NCBI GenBank assembly: GCA_002434245.1
Contig: DJJR01000041.1
Coordinates: 31,631-95,630, forward strand
Source: Pelosinus fermentans
GTDB taxonomy: Bacteria > Bacillota > Negativicutes > DSM-13327
DNA: 64,000 nucleotides
Reading direction: 5' to 3'
The notes below the pieces were generated by a model. The model was not told the DNA's origin, did not search any database, and saw nothing but the letters and a program-made list of their open reading frames with translations. Shown here one piece after another: positions 34,437 to 43,756 of this stretch; the first letter of the stretch is position 1, and each line of letters opens with the position of its first letter. A program made the position numbers and the translations under genes.

Positions 34437-35415
34437 ATGTATAAATGGAAAGTTGTTGTTACGGCAGTTACGTTTGCTAAAGCTGATCCTGAGCCTCTGC
34501 AGCGTCTACAGGCAATAGGGTGTGAAGTTATTACTAACTCATTGGGTAGGCCCTTGACGGAAGATGAAATGATAAATGCTGCCCAAGATGCAGATGCATT
34601 AATTGTAGGCAATGATAAAGTTACGGGAAAAATCATTCGCTCCTGCCCCCGTTTAAAAGTAATTGCTAAGCATGGTGTGGGTGTAGATGGTATCGACAGT
34701 AAGACCGCAGCCGAATGTGGGGTAGTGGTGACAAATGCTCCAGGCGTGAATAGCCATGAGGTCGCTGATTTGACTTTTGGATTACTCCATATGTTATCCC
34801 GGGGTTTATATATTGCCAATGAAGCCACAAAAAGCGGGCATTGGCTAAAGCCAATGGGCGTAGGTCTTTGGGGTAAAACGATTGGTATTGTTGGTGTCGG
34901 GAAAATAGGTCTGGCTGCTGCTTATCGTGCTACGGGCTATCAGATGAAGATTCTAGGGTTTGACTGTGTGAAAAGGCCGGAGGCAAAGGAAATTGGCCTT
35001 GATTATGTTGCTCTTGATCAATTGCTGCAGCAATCTGATTTTGTTAGTCTTCATTTGCCTTTAACGAATGAAACCCGCAAATATTCTTGATGATGACAGA
35101 TTAGGTTTACTTAAACCAGGGGCGATTCTGATTAATACTGCCCGTAGTCAATTGGTAGAGTATGAAACATTGTATAAGGCATTACTTGACGGTCGTATTC
35201 GTGGGTATGGTGTAGATGTGTATGATTTTGAACCTCCACAGCTGCACCCTATGTTTAGCTTAGAAAATGTTATCTTGACGCCCCACTTGGGCGGGACCTG
35301 CAATGAGTCAAATATTCGTATGGGAAATACCGCTGTAATCAACGTAATTGCAGTATTAGAAAAGCGTACCCCTCCTAATCTGATTGCAATGAATGATGAG
35401 GTGAATCTATGTTAA
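34437..35415 (+). pseudogene. D-2-hydroxyacid dehydrogenase (PGDH-like), frameshifted
   Basis: Two overlapping frames make one protein of about 325 residues. The first (34437-35090) covers the substrate domain and NAD fold (IGIVGVGKIGLAAAYR). The second resumes at about 35080 with NILDDDRLGLLKPGAILINTAR, catalytic Glu (DFEPP) and TPHLGG His. The break is at CCCGCAAATATTC (about 35075-35087); removing one A restores a continuous frame. It is therefore a recent frameshift or a sequencing error. GGAGG precedes ATG 34437. It ends the PTS/Eda operon and might reduce a 2-keto acid intermediate. Confidence 0.8.
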
Positions 35416-35451
35416 AAAGAAAGCTGAGCATAATGCTCAGCTTAACTTATT

Positions 35452-35646
35452 TTAGCTGTCTCTGTTATAAAACTCTTTCTTAATAAATTTAACACATTGA
35501 TTTAATGTTGCTTCAAGCTGCTCATACATCTCAGATGCGTCTTGATTCTCTTTTGTTAAACGGTCAATCTCTTGACTTAGTTCTGAGATAGCGTTGCATA
35601 ATGTATCATATTCTATTTTCTTTTGAGCGGATAGTTTATGATTCAC
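35452..35646 (-). CDS. Small coiled-coil protein of unknown function, GTG start
   Basis: The 64-residue, highly charged helical protein reads as a continuous coiled coil (ISELSQEIDRLTKENQD, then EQLEATLNQ). GTG at 35646 has AAGGA eight bases upstream. It is divergent from the XRE regulator, with 151 bases between them. It superficially resembles Spo0E-like or SlyX-like small helical proteins but lacks the Spo0E SQELD motif. No function can be assigned. Confidence 0.5.
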   Translation of the reverse strand: MNHKLSAQKKIEYDTLCNAISELSQEIDRLTKENQDASEMYEQLEATLNQCVKFIKKEFYNRDS

Positions 35647-35797
35647 ATAACCATTCCTTTTGAAATTGCTTAAAACTAATCCATATTATACCATATCTTT
35701 CTTTAAATTAGCAATATTTATTCTACTATGAAGAAGTGCATAAAATTGTATTGCTCTCTATAATTTTAATAGTACTAATTATTGGGAGTGTAACCTT

Positions 35798-36073
35798 GTG
35801 CGAAAAAGAGATAACGATAAATTCTATTCAGTATATAGAGAAATTGGTAGAAAGATTGCATTTTATCGTAATCTTCGCGGTTTGAGTCAGGAAGAGCTTG
35901 CAGCGAAAGTTGATATTAGCACGAGCCATCTTTCTAAAATAGAGGCTCCAAATACAAACATAAGCTTTTCACTTGATATGCTTTTGTTGATTGCTGAGGG
36001 GTTAGATGTGGATGTCGCAGCATTCTTTAATCCAACAGAAGTACAAAATTCTTATATGAAGAAAAACAAGTAG
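35798..36073 (+). CDS. XRE-family HTH regulator, GTG start
   Basis: The 91-residue protein has a Cro/C1-type helix-turn-helix at about residues 17-70 (IGRKIAFYRNLRGLSQEELA, then HLSKIE). GTG at 35798 follows GGGAG at nine bases. A hairpin (AGCACCGA/TCGGTGCT, 36072-36091) follows the stop. The regulator is small, phage- or island-like, and may control itself and the coiled-coil gene divergent from it. Target unknown. Confidence 0.8.
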   Translation: MRKRDNDKFYSVYREIGRKIAFYRNLRGLSQEELAAKVDISTSHLSKIEAPNTNISFSLDMLLLIAEGLDVDVAAFFNPTEVQNSYMKKNK

Positions 36074-36091
36074 CACCGATAATTCGGTGCT
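36072..36091 (+). terminator. Small hairpin terminator
   Basis: AGCACCGA-TAAT-TCGGTGCT stem overlapping the XRE stop codon, followed by GTTGTTT. Confidence 0.55.
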
Positions 36092-36117
36092 GTTGTTTAT
36101 TCTACGTGTTTTATTCT

Positions 36118-36156
36118 GGAAGCCAAAAACTTATTAGAGAATTGCTAAGGGAATCA
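36118..36156 (+). repeat. Direct repeat, right copy of the gltA 3' end
   Basis: This encodes EAKNLLENC and a stop and matches 27084-27121. No gltA-like sequence precedes it: the 5' side diverges at once. It is a detached copy, either an att-like duplication or a relic. Confidence 0.75.
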
Positions 36157-36219
36157 TAAATCTTGTTGTTATAACATAATTATGATAATATTGTGATATA
36201 ATAACAGCGGGGTGATAAT

Positions 36220-36507
36220 GTGCCATCGATTAGACCGGTATCAGATTTGCGAAACAAATTTGCGGATATTTCAAGAATAGTACATGAAACAGCAGAACCG
36301 GTATTCTTAACTAAGAATGGTTATGGTGACATGGTTGTTATGAGTATTGAGGTTTATGAACGCAAGCTATTTGAAAGTGAAATCTATTTTAAACTGAAAG
36401 AAGCAGAGTTAGAAGCAAAATCCAGTACTATACGATATTCACATGAAGAAGTGTTTGCTGATGTAAGAAAAAATCTTGCTGATACATTAGCAGAAGATGA
36501 TGCATAA
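36220..36507 (+). CDS. Phd/YefM-family antitoxin, GTG start
   Basis: The 95-residue protein begins PSIRPVSDLRNKFADISRIV, has EPVFLTKNGYGDMVVMSIEVYE (about 30-50) and an acidic C-terminal tail that neutralises a RelE/ParE partner. These are the features of Phd/YefM antitoxins. GTG at 36220 is preceded by GGGGTG. Its end overlaps the toxin start by 11 bases. As in this family, the complex probably represses its own promoter (AT-rich stretch 36165-36205). Confidence 0.88.
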   Translation: MPSIRPVSDLRNKFADISRIVHETAEPVFLTKNGYGDMVVMSIEVYERKLFESEIYFKLKEAELEAKSSTIRYSHEEVFADVRKNLADTLAEDDA

Positions 36508-36808
36508 GTTAAAATATCTACCGTTGGCGTTAAAGGATTTAAGGAATACTACAAGTTATATTGTTGATGTCTTAAAGGCACCAAAGGCTGCAATGGATTT
36601 AGTTGATGCTTTGGATACTTCTATATCAAGGCTTGTACAGTTTCCATATTCATGCAGGACATATCAGCCAATGAAACCACTTGAGATTGAATACAGAATG
36701 TTACCAGTAAAAAATTACATGGTGTTTTATGTAGTAACTGAACATGAGGTAGAAATACACCGAATTGTTTATGCAAAGATGGATTTTGAGAAGTTTAACA
36801 CGTATTAG
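36497..36808 (+). CDS. RelE/ParE-family toxin
   Basis: The 103-residue basic protein starts at 36497 (or ATG 36500) inside the antitoxin gene, the usual coupled order. Its pattern LALKDLRNTTSYIVDVLKAP, EYRMLPVKNYMVFYVV and VEIHRIVYAKMDF fits RelE/ParE toxins, with a conserved Arg and a C-terminal basic/aromatic end. It probably acts as an mRNA interferase or gyrase inhibitor. It forms a two-gene module next to the right copy of the gltA repeat. Confidence 0.88.
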   Translation: MMHKLKYLPLALKDLRNTTSYIVDVLKAPKAAMDLVDALDTSISRLVQFPYSCRTYQPMKPLEIEYRMLPVKNYMVFYVVTEHEVEIHRIVYAKMDFEKFNTY

Positions 36809-36815
36809 CAAGTAT

Positions 36816-36853
36816 GAAAACTGGCACCTTTTTTATAAGGTTGCCAGTTTTTT
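36816..36853 (+). terminator. Intrinsic terminator after toxin-antitoxin genes
   Basis: AAAACTGGC(A)CCTTT pairs with AAGGTTGCCAGTTTT with one bulge, then a T-run. Confidence 0.75.
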
Positions 36854-36941
36854 TATAATAAATAAGAGGAATTTCAATAATTTTCGAGAAAACGAGAAAG
36901 ATTAAAGAAAAGCAGTAATAGCGTGTAAAAGAAGGGGCAGT

Positions 36942-38663
36942 ATGATGATAAACGTATATAATCACAATTTTATGCAGGGAATGTGGCAAATTACCAAGGC
37001 GTATTGGTTTTCAGAGGAAAAGTGGAAGGCTAGAATACTGTTAGCAGTCATTATTGCTCTTAACCTAGGACATGTTTACATATTCGTGCTGCTAAATGAA
37101 TGGAATAATACCTTTTATAATACGCTGCAGAATCATGATCAAGATGGTTTTGTAAGTGCGATTGGCACCTTTTGTATTTTAGCTGCTTGTCATATCATTG
37201 TGTCTGTTTATGAGCTTTATTTGCAGCAATTCCTGGAACTGAAATGGCGCCGCTGGCTTACACAAGAATATCTGCAAACATGGCTGCATAAACAGGCTTA
37301 CTATCAAATGCAGCTTTTGGATCATAATACGGATAATCCTGACCAGCGAATTAGTGAGGATTTGAATCTCTTTGTTAATTTGACACTAGGCCTTTCCATT
37401 GGACTTTTAAAGGCTGCTGTGACCTTATTTTCATTTATGTTTATTTTATGGAATCTTTCTGGATCTCTGACGATTCCTATTGGACAGATGGAAATTACTA
37501 TCCCGGGTTATATGTTTTGGGTTGCTATTCTTTATTCCGTAGCTGGCAACTGGTTAACCGTTAAAATTGGTAAGCCGCTGGTGAATCTTAATTTTAGTCA
37601 GCAGCGTTATGAAGCTGATTTTCGTTTTAGCCTGATTCGCTTGCGGGAGAACAGCGAGAGTATTGCTTTGTATGGCGGTGAAGTACAAGAACAAGCGAAA
37701 CTGACAGAGCGCTTTCAGATGGTATTTGATAATTTTAAAGCAGTAATGCTGCGGCAGAAAAAACTGACTTGGTTTACATCCGGTTATGGTCAAATTGCTA
37801 TTATTTTCCCCATGGTTGTTGCTGCCCCGCGCTATTTTAGCAATCAGATTCAGTTAGGTGGCTTTATGCAGATATCTGAAGCTTTTGGCAAAGTACAAGA
37901 TTCTTTATCATTCCTCATTGAAAGTTATTCCAGTCTGGCTCAGTGGCAGTCAGTCGTTAAACGTTTACTCGGCTTTAGCCACGCCATGAATCGCGTAGAA
38001 CATATCCCAGATCAGAAAGTAATTGGTGTAATCTATGGTGCTGAGCCATCCTTACAGGTACACCAGCTGCAAATTGATTTACCCAATGGGGAAGAATTGC
38101 TTAAGGGCTTAAATTTAATAATCAATCAGGGCGATTCTTTATTAATTATGGGTCCGTCTGGCTGCGGGAAAAGCACTCTCATGCGTACTCTAGCCGGCAT
38201 TTGGCCATTTGGAGAAGGCCGTGTTTGTATTCCAGCCGAACAGAAACTTTTATTTTTGCCCCAGAGATCCTATTTACCTCTTGGAACCTTGCGAGATTCT
38301 GTATTGTATCCTTATAAAGAGGATTTTGCAACGGATGAAAAAATTCGCAGCGTTATGGAGCTTTGCAAATTAGAAGACCTTGCTAATAAACTTGACCAAG
38401 TTGAGGATTGGTCTCATGTGCTGTCTTTCGGTGAACAGCAAAGAATAGCCTTTGTACGGGCCATTCTGCAGCAGCCAGACTGGTTATTTCTTGATGAAGC
38501 AACTTCAGCAATTGATGAAGCAACAGAGACTCATTTATATCAATTGCTGCATTCCCAGCTTAACGATACAACGATTATTAGTGTTGGGCATCGCAATACC
38601 TTAGTAAATTATCATAAGCATAAACTGATAATCGATGACATGTGCAGCTGGCATCTTGAATAA
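36942..38663 (+). CDS. SbmA/BacA (YddA)-type ABC transporter, membrane and ATPase fused
   Basis: The 573-residue protein has an N-terminal SbmA/BacA-like membrane domain (about 1-330, six hydrophobic segments, EWNNTFYNTLQNHD near residue 55). A C-terminal ATPase follows, with GPSGCGKSTLMRTLAG (about 405), SFGEQQRIAFVRA (about 500) and LFLDEATSAID (about 520). It matches YddA-like proteins, annotated as vitamin B12/peptide transporters. It forms a homodimer exporter-fold importer in relatives. The thiW gene starts 35 bases after its stop. Confidence 0.85.
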   Translation: MMINVYNHNFMQGMWQITKAYWFSEEKWKARILLAVIIALNLGHVYIFVLLNEWNNTFYNTLQNHDQDGFVSAIGTFCILAACHIIVSVYELYLQQFLELKWRRWLTQEYLQTWLHKQAYYQMQLLDHNTDNPDQRISEDLNLFVNLTLGLSIGLLKAAVTLFSFMFILWNLSGSLTIPIGQMEITIPGYMFWVAILYSVAGNWLTVKIGKPLVNLNFSQQRYEADFRFSLIRLRENSESIALYGGEVQEQAKLTERFQMVFDNFKAVMLRQKKLTWFTSGYGQIAIIFPMVVAAPRYFSNQIQLGGFMQISEAFGKVQDSLSFLIESYSSLAQWQSVVKRLLGFSHAMNRVEHIPDQKVIGVIYGAEPSLQVHQLQIDLPNGEELLKGLNLIINQGDSLLIMGPSGCGKSTLMRTLAGIWPFGEGRVCIPAEQKLLFLPQRSYLPLGTLRDSVLYPYKEDFATDEKIRSVMELCKLEDLANKLDQVEDWSHVLSFGEQQRIAFVRAILQQPDWLFLDEATSAIDEATETHLYQLLHSQLNDTTIISVGHRNTLVNYHKHKLIIDDMCSWHLE

Positions 38664-38698
38664 AAGAGCATAGTTAGAGCTGCAGTTTGGAGGAAAAC

Positions 38699-39187
38699 AT
38701 GGAAATTCGAAAAGTAACCTTTACAGCCTTATTTATAGCAATTGGGGTCTTTTCCGCCCATCTGATATACATTCCGATTGGTATTGCAAAGTGCTTTCCA
38801 GTACAGCATGGGATTAATGTTTTACTAGCAGTGCTTTTGGGAACTCGTTATTCTGTCAGCGCTGCCTTTAGTATATCCTTACTGCGCAATATTCTGGGTA
38901 CCGGATCGTTGCTGGCCTTTCCAGGAAGTATCTTCGGAGCCGCATTGGCAGGTATTTTGTATAAGAGGACCAATCACATTGCGGGTGCTATTGTGGGTGA
39001 GATTGTTGGTACCGGAATAATAGGAAGCCTTGTGGCCTTTCCCGTAGCAAAATATATTATCGGTTCTGAGGTCGGTGCTTTTTTCTTTGTGCTCCCGTTT
39101 CTGATTAGTACAACTGGGGGCAGCTTGATCGCCTATGCATTGTACCATACCCCCATTAAAACATTTTTTTCTGGAAGAACAGGATAA
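38699..39187 (+). CDS. thiW: ECF transporter S component ThiW (thiazole/thiamine precursor)
   Basis: The 162-residue protein has five to six hydrophobic segments and the ThiW-type opening MEIRKVTFTALFIAIGVFSA, with CFPVQHGINVLLAVLLG, and GTRYSVSAAF. ThiW proteins bind the thiazole moiety and use a shared EcfA/A'/T energiser, none of which is here. ATG at 38699 has GGAGG five bases upstream; an upstream TTG is within the ribosome site. No TPP riboswitch is visible upstream. A terminator follows at 39224. Confidence 0.85.
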   Translation: MEIRKVTFTALFIAIGVFSAHLIYIPIGIAKCFPVQHGINVLLAVLLGTRYSVSAAFSISLLRNILGTGSLLAFPGSIFGAALAGILYKRTNHIAGAIVGEIVGTGIIGSLVAFPVAKYIIGSEVGAFFFVLPFLISTTGGSLIAYALYHTPIKTFFSGRTG

Positions 39188-39223
39188 AACATAAATTTTA
39201 TATAAACGGACAATAAACGACAG

Positions 39224-39263
39224 AAACTCCTGTAAAGCTGCTTATGCTTTGCAGGAGTTTTAC
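39224..39263 (+). terminator. Intrinsic terminator after thiW
   Basis: AAACTCCTGTAAAGC pairs with GCTTTGCAGGAGTTT, then TTA. Good stem, short T-run. Confidence 0.7.
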
Positions 39264-39331
39264 TGTAAAAAAAGAAAGGGGAATATAGAGCAACAGACAG
39301 GATCGATGCTTAGGAATGTGAGGCGAAAGGA

Positions 39332-41383
39332 ATGAATCACGCTGCTCAGCAACAAACAGAGGGAAAGGGTAGTAAAAAAAGGACTGTCAGATATTGGTTT
39401 CAATGTATCGCTGGACGATTTTCTCTAAGGCTTGTCTTCTCTCTGCCTTTTATGTTACAGTTTCTGACAGTGACTTGTTTAATAGGCTTTCTCTTGTTTC
39501 AAGGCGGACAAGAAGCGGTAGGGGCTGTATTGGGAGAGATGAGGGAGCAAATACTAGGACATGTCCATGAGCAATTAAAGCGGCATATAGAGGAGCCTTT
39601 GCGTCTAAATGAGCTGAATGTGAATGCTTGGCATTCAGGGATCCTTACCCTCTCGGACCCCGTTGGACGAGAACGGCAATTTGTGAATCATCTTAAGGTT
39701 TTTCCCGATGCGGCTATGACATATGTCGGCTTAGCTAACGGGGAGTTTTATGGAGCACGCCGCAAAACAACAGGTGGATTTCAAGTAGTGAGAAATAATC
39801 TGGAAACAGATGGTGCATCTTGGTATTATAGTGTTACTGAGCAAGGGGATGGAGTTCAACTTCAAGATGTTTTTCCCAATTTTGATCCGCGTACACGCCC
39901 TTGGTATCAAGCTGCACAAGAAGCGCGAAAACCAGTTTTCAGCGGGGTGTACCGTCATTTTGTATTCCATGAACCCACAATAACGGCTACATATCCTATA
40001 TTTAATGAAGATGGTCAGCTAATAGGTGTCTTTGGCGTTGATTATCTTTTATCCTGGTTGGGGAATATGCTCCGGGGCTTATCCTTAGGGACGTCGGGAC
40101 AAGTATTTGTTGTGGATAGAGATGGCATGATCGTTGCTGCTTCAATACTTGCAGAACCATTTGAAATAGTAAATGGGAAAAGTGAGAGAATTAAGGCTGA
40201 TGATTGTAACGATCCAGTGTTAAGGGCAGCTGTAAAATCATTTTTGAATCATCAGAATTCATCCTTTCGTATCAGCTTGGATGATCACTTTTATTCTGTA
40301 AGTGTAGATGCTTACGAAGAAAATGGACTTTCATGGAAAATATATGTGGTATTAGCGGATGCAGATTTTATGGGGAGCATTTGGAAGAATCTGCATCAAA
40401 CAGCAGTTGTCGTTTTTTTTATTATGATTGCTGTTTTTGGATTAGCGGTTTGGACTGCAGGGTGGGTGACACGTCCGATTCTAAGACTGAATCAATCGGC
40501 CCAGGAACTGGCTCAGGGACGTTTATATCCGGTGCCTGATACGGAACGGCAGGATGAGCTGGGGCAGCTTAGCCGGTCCTTTAACAGGATGGCTAAAGAC
40601 CTTCTCGATTTAGTTGGCAATTTAGAAGCCCGAGTGACTGAGAGAACGCAGAATTTAGCAGAAAAGACGCAAGAAGAACAACATATGCGTGAAAAGTTTT
40701 ATAAGGAGCTAACTAAGGCTGGTCATCAGCAGCGGGCCATGCTGCCGGAGAATTTTAAGGAATCACGTTTGAGTTTGGAAATTATATATGAACCGTATAT
40801 GTTAGTCAGCGGGGATTCATGTGGTTATCGCTGGCTGAATGAGGATTCTTTATTTGGCTACATCATTGATGTTACGGGACATGGAGTGGCAAGTGCCCTT
40901 CAAGCAGCGGCGTTGAATCTGATGCTGCAGGAAATTATGCATCTGCCCCTTTCTCTTTCCGGGCGGATGTTAGAACTGAATCGGCGGGTAAATAATTATT
41001 TTGGCAATGATGTGATGGTTGCAGCATTTTTCTTTGAATTGGATTTAAAAAAACACGAGCTGCGTTATGTTGCAGCAGGTATTACCGAATTTATTGCTGA
41101 CTCTGCTGGGGCACAGGGACGAATTAAAACACCGGGTCTGTTTTTAGGTGTAAGCGCCTCACCCGAATATGAGATTTGTTATCTGTCCATTGAGAAGGGG
41201 GATCTCTTCTGTTTTTATAGTGACGGTATAGCGGATCGTCTGATGGCGGGAGCTGCTATTTCACTGGATGCTGATTATAACCAGCTGGTTGCAGCGATTA
41301 AGCAGATAGGCAAAAAGGGTGTTCGCTGGGATGATGTGACGGTTCTATGCATTCAAATCGGTGATATAATGAAAGAAAAATAA
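39332..41383 (+). CDS. Membrane sensor with dCache, HAMP and SpoIIE-type PP2C phosphatase domains
   Basis: The 683-residue protein has a TM segment at about 40-60, a periplasmic dCache-like sensor (about 60-350, with FDPRTRPWYQAA and PIFNEDGQLIGVFGVDY), a second TM (about 355-375), HAMP (about 375-430), a short coiled coil, and a PP2C/SpoIIE domain (about 455-680: YIIDVTGHGVASALQAA, FCFYSDGIAD, WDDVTVLCI). It probably dephosphorylates an anti-anti-sigma factor in response to an external ligand. No anti-sigma partner is adjacent. GAGG lies eight bases before the ATG. Confidence 0.85.
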   Translation: MNHAAQQQTEGKGSKKRTVRYWFQCIAGRFSLRLVFSLPFMLQFLTVTCLIGFLLFQGGQEAVGAVLGEMREQILGHVHEQLKRHIEEPLRLNELNVNAWHSGILTLSDPVGRERQFVNHLKVFPDAAMTYVGLANGEFYGARRKTTGGFQVVRNNLETDGASWYYSVTEQGDGVQLQDVFPNFDPRTRPWYQAAQEARKPVFSGVYRHFVFHEPTITATYPIFNEDGQLIGVFGVDYLLSWLGNMLRGLSLGTSGQVFVVDRDGMIVAASILAEPFEIVNGKSERIKADDCNDPVLRAAVKSFLNHQNSSFRISLDDHFYSVSVDAYEENGLSWKIYVVLADADFMGSIWKNLHQTAVVVFFIMIAVFGLAVWTAGWVTRPILRLNQSAQELAQGRLYPVPDTERQDELGQLSRSFNRMAKDLLDLVGNLEARVTERTQNLAEKTQEEQHMREKFYKELTKAGHQQRAMLPENFKESRLSLEIIYEPYMLVSGDSCGYRWLNEDSLFGYIIDVTGHGVASALQAAALNLMLQEIMHLPLSLSGRMLELNRRVNNYFGNDVMVAAFFFELDLKKHELRYVAAGITEFIADSAGAQGRIKTPGLFLGVSASPEYEICYLSIEKGDLFCFYSDGIADRLMAGAAISLDADYNQLVAAIKQIGKKGVRWDDVTVLCIQIGDIMKEK

Positions 41384-41385
41384 TA

Positions 41386-41429
41386 AAAATTCTACCTCCC
41401 AAATGCTATTTTGGGAGGTAGAATTTTTA
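41386..41429 (+). terminator. Intrinsic terminator
   Basis: AAAAATTCTACCTCCCAAA pairs with TTTGGGAGGTAGAATTTTT, a near-perfect 19-bp stem. Confidence 0.85.
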
Positions 41430-41431
41430 TG

Positions 41432-41560
41432 TTTAAGGGAACGTTGATCACAGAGGGCACAGAGGTTTTTAATCGTATCCATTTTTCTCAGTGTTCTCTG
41501 CGCCTCTGCGGTTCGGTGTACTTTCTATGTTTTAAAGGACGCGGAGCCGTTTTTCTTATT
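41432..41560. repeat. Dispersed CTCTGCG/CGCAGAG palindromic repeat, copy 3
   Basis: It starts TTTAAGGGAACGTTGATCAC, has the right arm TTCTCTGCGCCTCTGCGG and ends with the 60-base tail shared with 5518-5575. Confidence 0.8.
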
Positions 41561-41578
41561 ATTCTGTTTTGATTTCAA

Positions 41579-42229
41579 TTAATAGCTTCTTAGTGATAAG
41601 CGCCGCTGTTGATAACGGGCCAGAATGGAAAGAGCATAATTGAAGACAAAGTAGGTTACCGCTATGGTAGCGAAGATGGTAAAGACTTGAGCAGTAGTAC
41701 CATATTGTCCCATGATGATCATACCTTTTCCTGTTAGGTCCTCAATGCCCACTGCCCAGACAAGGGAGGTATCCTTAATGACTGTTGTAAATTGGGATAC
41801 CAAAGGAGGTATCGTATTGCGCAGTGCCTGAGGCAGCACAATATAAATCAGTGTTTGTGTGTAGGTAAATCCTTGGGATTTGGCTGCTTCCCATTGTCCT
41901 TTACCTACAGAATTCAAGCCGCCACGGACAATTTCAGCAATCATGGCTGTTGTAAAGATCGTCATGGCAGCAATACCGGCATAAATAGGAGGAAGCTTTG
42001 TCATGAAGCGAACTGCCAAAATAAATAATAATAAAGGGGTATTTCGTACGACTTCTACATAAAAGGAAGCTGCCTGACTAATGGGAGTATGATTGGAATG
42101 CCGGGCTATGCCTAAGATGGTTCCTAAAATCATGCTCAAAACAATGGAACTGATTGCAATTTGCAATGTCGTTAAGAGACCAGCTCCGAGAAAACTAAGC
42201 AGTTCCCATTGGAATAGTTCTTCAATCAT
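41579..42229 (-). CDS. Polar amino-acid ABC permease (HisM/GlnP family), second
   Basis: The 216-residue membrane protein has about five hydrophobic segments and the EAA-like loop [32 protein letters not shown] (central residues about 130-160). ATG at 42229 has GGAGG seven bases upstream and overlaps the previous gene's stop (ATGA), so translation is coupled. It is the last gene of a four-gene amino-acid importer operon. Confidence 0.92.
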   Translation of the reverse strand: MIEELFQWELLSFLGAGLLTTLQIAISSIVLSMILGTILGIARHSNHTPISQAASFYVEVVRNTPLLLFILAVRFMTKLPPIYAGIAAMTIFTTAMIAEIVRGGLNSVGKGQWEAAKSQGFTYTQTLIYIVLPQALRNTIPPLVSQFTTVIKDTSLVWAVGIEDLTGKGMIIMGQYGTTAQVFTIFATIAVTYFVFNYALSILARYQQRRLSLRSY

Positions 42230-42897
42230 GATGATACCTCCAATTTGCGTTCCATGCGTTTGGCAAAAGTAGCCAATGGAAAACATAATGAGAGATACAG
42301 TAAACCGGTTACCACATAAGAAGGACCATAGTAAAGATTAGTACTTGACCACGAATCCGCGTGGTACATAAGTTCACCACCTGCAACCATAGCTAATACA
42401 GAAGTGTTTTTGATTAAGTTCACAGCTTGGTTGGTCAATGGAGGATAAGAAATTCGTTTGGCTTGGGGCAATACGATATGAATCATGGCTCCCCAATAGG
42501 AGAATCCTTGGGAATAGGCGGCTTCCAATTGTCCTTTTGGTACAGATTCCACACCTGCCCGAATGACTTCTGCAATATAGGCACCATGGTAAACACCTAC
42601 GCCCAGTACTCCCACAACAAAGACGGGCAGCATAATCCCTAGATGCGGTAAGCCATGGTATAAGAAGAAAATTTGAATAACTAAAGGTGTATTTTGAATA
42701 AATTCTACATACACGCGATTGAGTAGTTTAAATAGTTTTACATGTGATGTACCCAAAAGTCCAAAGAAGATTCCTAGGCCTAAAGCCAACGTTAGTCCCA
42801 GGGCTGATAAAAGAATGGTCTGAATAAAACCTTCGGCAAAGACAGACCAATCATTGACCAGCGCTAACCACTTGAACCCTGCAAAAGGTCCTGGCAC
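42226..42897 (-). CDS. Polar amino-acid ABC permease, first, GTG start
   Basis: The 223-residue membrane protein has the EAA loop [18 protein letters not shown] then [14 protein letters not shown]. The GTG start uses the final G of the binding protein's TAG stop, a one-base overlap. The two permeases are paralogous and presumably form the heterodimeric channel of the importer. Confidence 0.92.
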   Translation of the reverse strand: MPGPFAGFKWLALVNDWSVFAEGFIQTILLSALGLTLALGLGIFFGLLGTSHVKLFKLLNRVYVEFIQNTPLVIQIFFLYHGLPHLGIMLPVFVVGVLGVGVYHGAYIAEVIRAGVESVPKGQLEAAYSQGFSYWGAMIHIVLPQAKRISYPPLTNQAVNLIKNTSVLAMVAGGELMYHADSWSSTNLYYGPSYVVTGLLYLSLCFPLATFAKRMERKLEVSS

Positions 42898-43715
42898 TAT
42901 TTAAGTCCCCATTTTTGCATCAGCTTATCTAGTTCACCTGATTTTTTCATATCGTTTATAGTATCATTTACTACTTTAGCTAATCCTGCGTTGGCTTTCT
43001 TGCTTGCTACTCCATACTCTTGTGGTGTGAAGCGATCATTTAGAATTACAGTGGTATCATCTAAGTAACCATATAAAATAGCGCCATCTACGCTAAAACA
43101 ATTAATACGACCAGAGTCTAGAGCGGTTTTTATTTCTGGATACGTACCAAATTCTAAGAACTTAACCTTAATACCTTGTTTGTCGGCTGCCTCTTGAATG
43201 GCTTTTTTACTGGTAGCACTTTGCGCAACCCCAATTGTTTTATCTGCTAAGCCTTTAAGATCGGTAATACCGGAATCTTTCTTGACCATTAAAGCAACAC
43301 CATCTGTGAAATAAGGATCGGAAAAATTGTAACTTTGTTTACGTTCTTCTGTAATGGTAAAAGTCGCAATGACTAAGTCTACTTCACCATTATCGAGCAA
43401 AGGACCGCGGGTTTTGGCAGTAACGCCTTGTGCTTCAAATTTTTTCTCATCACCGAGAATTTTTTTAGCCAGTGCTCTTGTTAGGTCGATTTCAAAACCG
43501 TCAATTTGACCCGTTTTAGGATCTTTAAAACCAAATTTAGGTACATCAACCTTAACGCCAACTTTTAAGGTACCGCGGTCTTGTATCGCTTTGATTTCAG
43601 GAGCTGTACCCGTTCCGCCTGCTGCAGGCTTTGAATCTGTTGTGCTGCCACAACCAGAAACTGCTAGGGCGATCAACATTATTACACTAAGGATAAGTAC
43701 ATATACTTTTTTCAT
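42897..43715 (-). CDS. Amino-acid-binding lipoprotein (family 3)
   Basis: The 272-residue product has a lipoprotein signal ending LAVSGC, then a SBP_bac_3 domain: LKVGVKVDVPKFGFKDPKTG (about 55), GFEIDLTRALAK (about 80), PLLDNGEVDLVIATFTIT (about 110) and FSDPYFTDG (about 135). It probably binds glutamate, glutamine, aspartate or a similar polar amino acid. GGAGG lies nine bases before ATG 43715; the longer frame has no site. Confidence 0.92.
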   Translation of the reverse strand: MKKVYVLILSVIMLIALAVSGCGSTTDSKPAAGGTGTAPEIKAIQDRGTLKVGVKVDVPKFGFKDPKTGQIDGFEIDLTRALAKKILGDEKKFEAQGVTAKTRGPLLDNGEVDLVIATFTITEERKQSYNFSDPYFTDGVALMVKKDSGITDLKGLADKTIGVAQSATSKKAIQEAADKQGIKVKFLEFGTYPEIKTALDSGRINCFSVDGAILYGYLDDTTVILNDRFTPQEYGVASKKANAGLAKVVNDTINDMKKSGELDKLMQKWGLK

Positions 43716-43756
43716 TTTTAATAACCTCCGTATATTTTTTATCAATTCATTACCGT

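Noticed and set aside
36854-36941. TPP riboswitch upstream of the SbmA-ThiW pair
   Set aside because: The interval is under 90 bases and lacks the CTGAGA/GGAT-type core.
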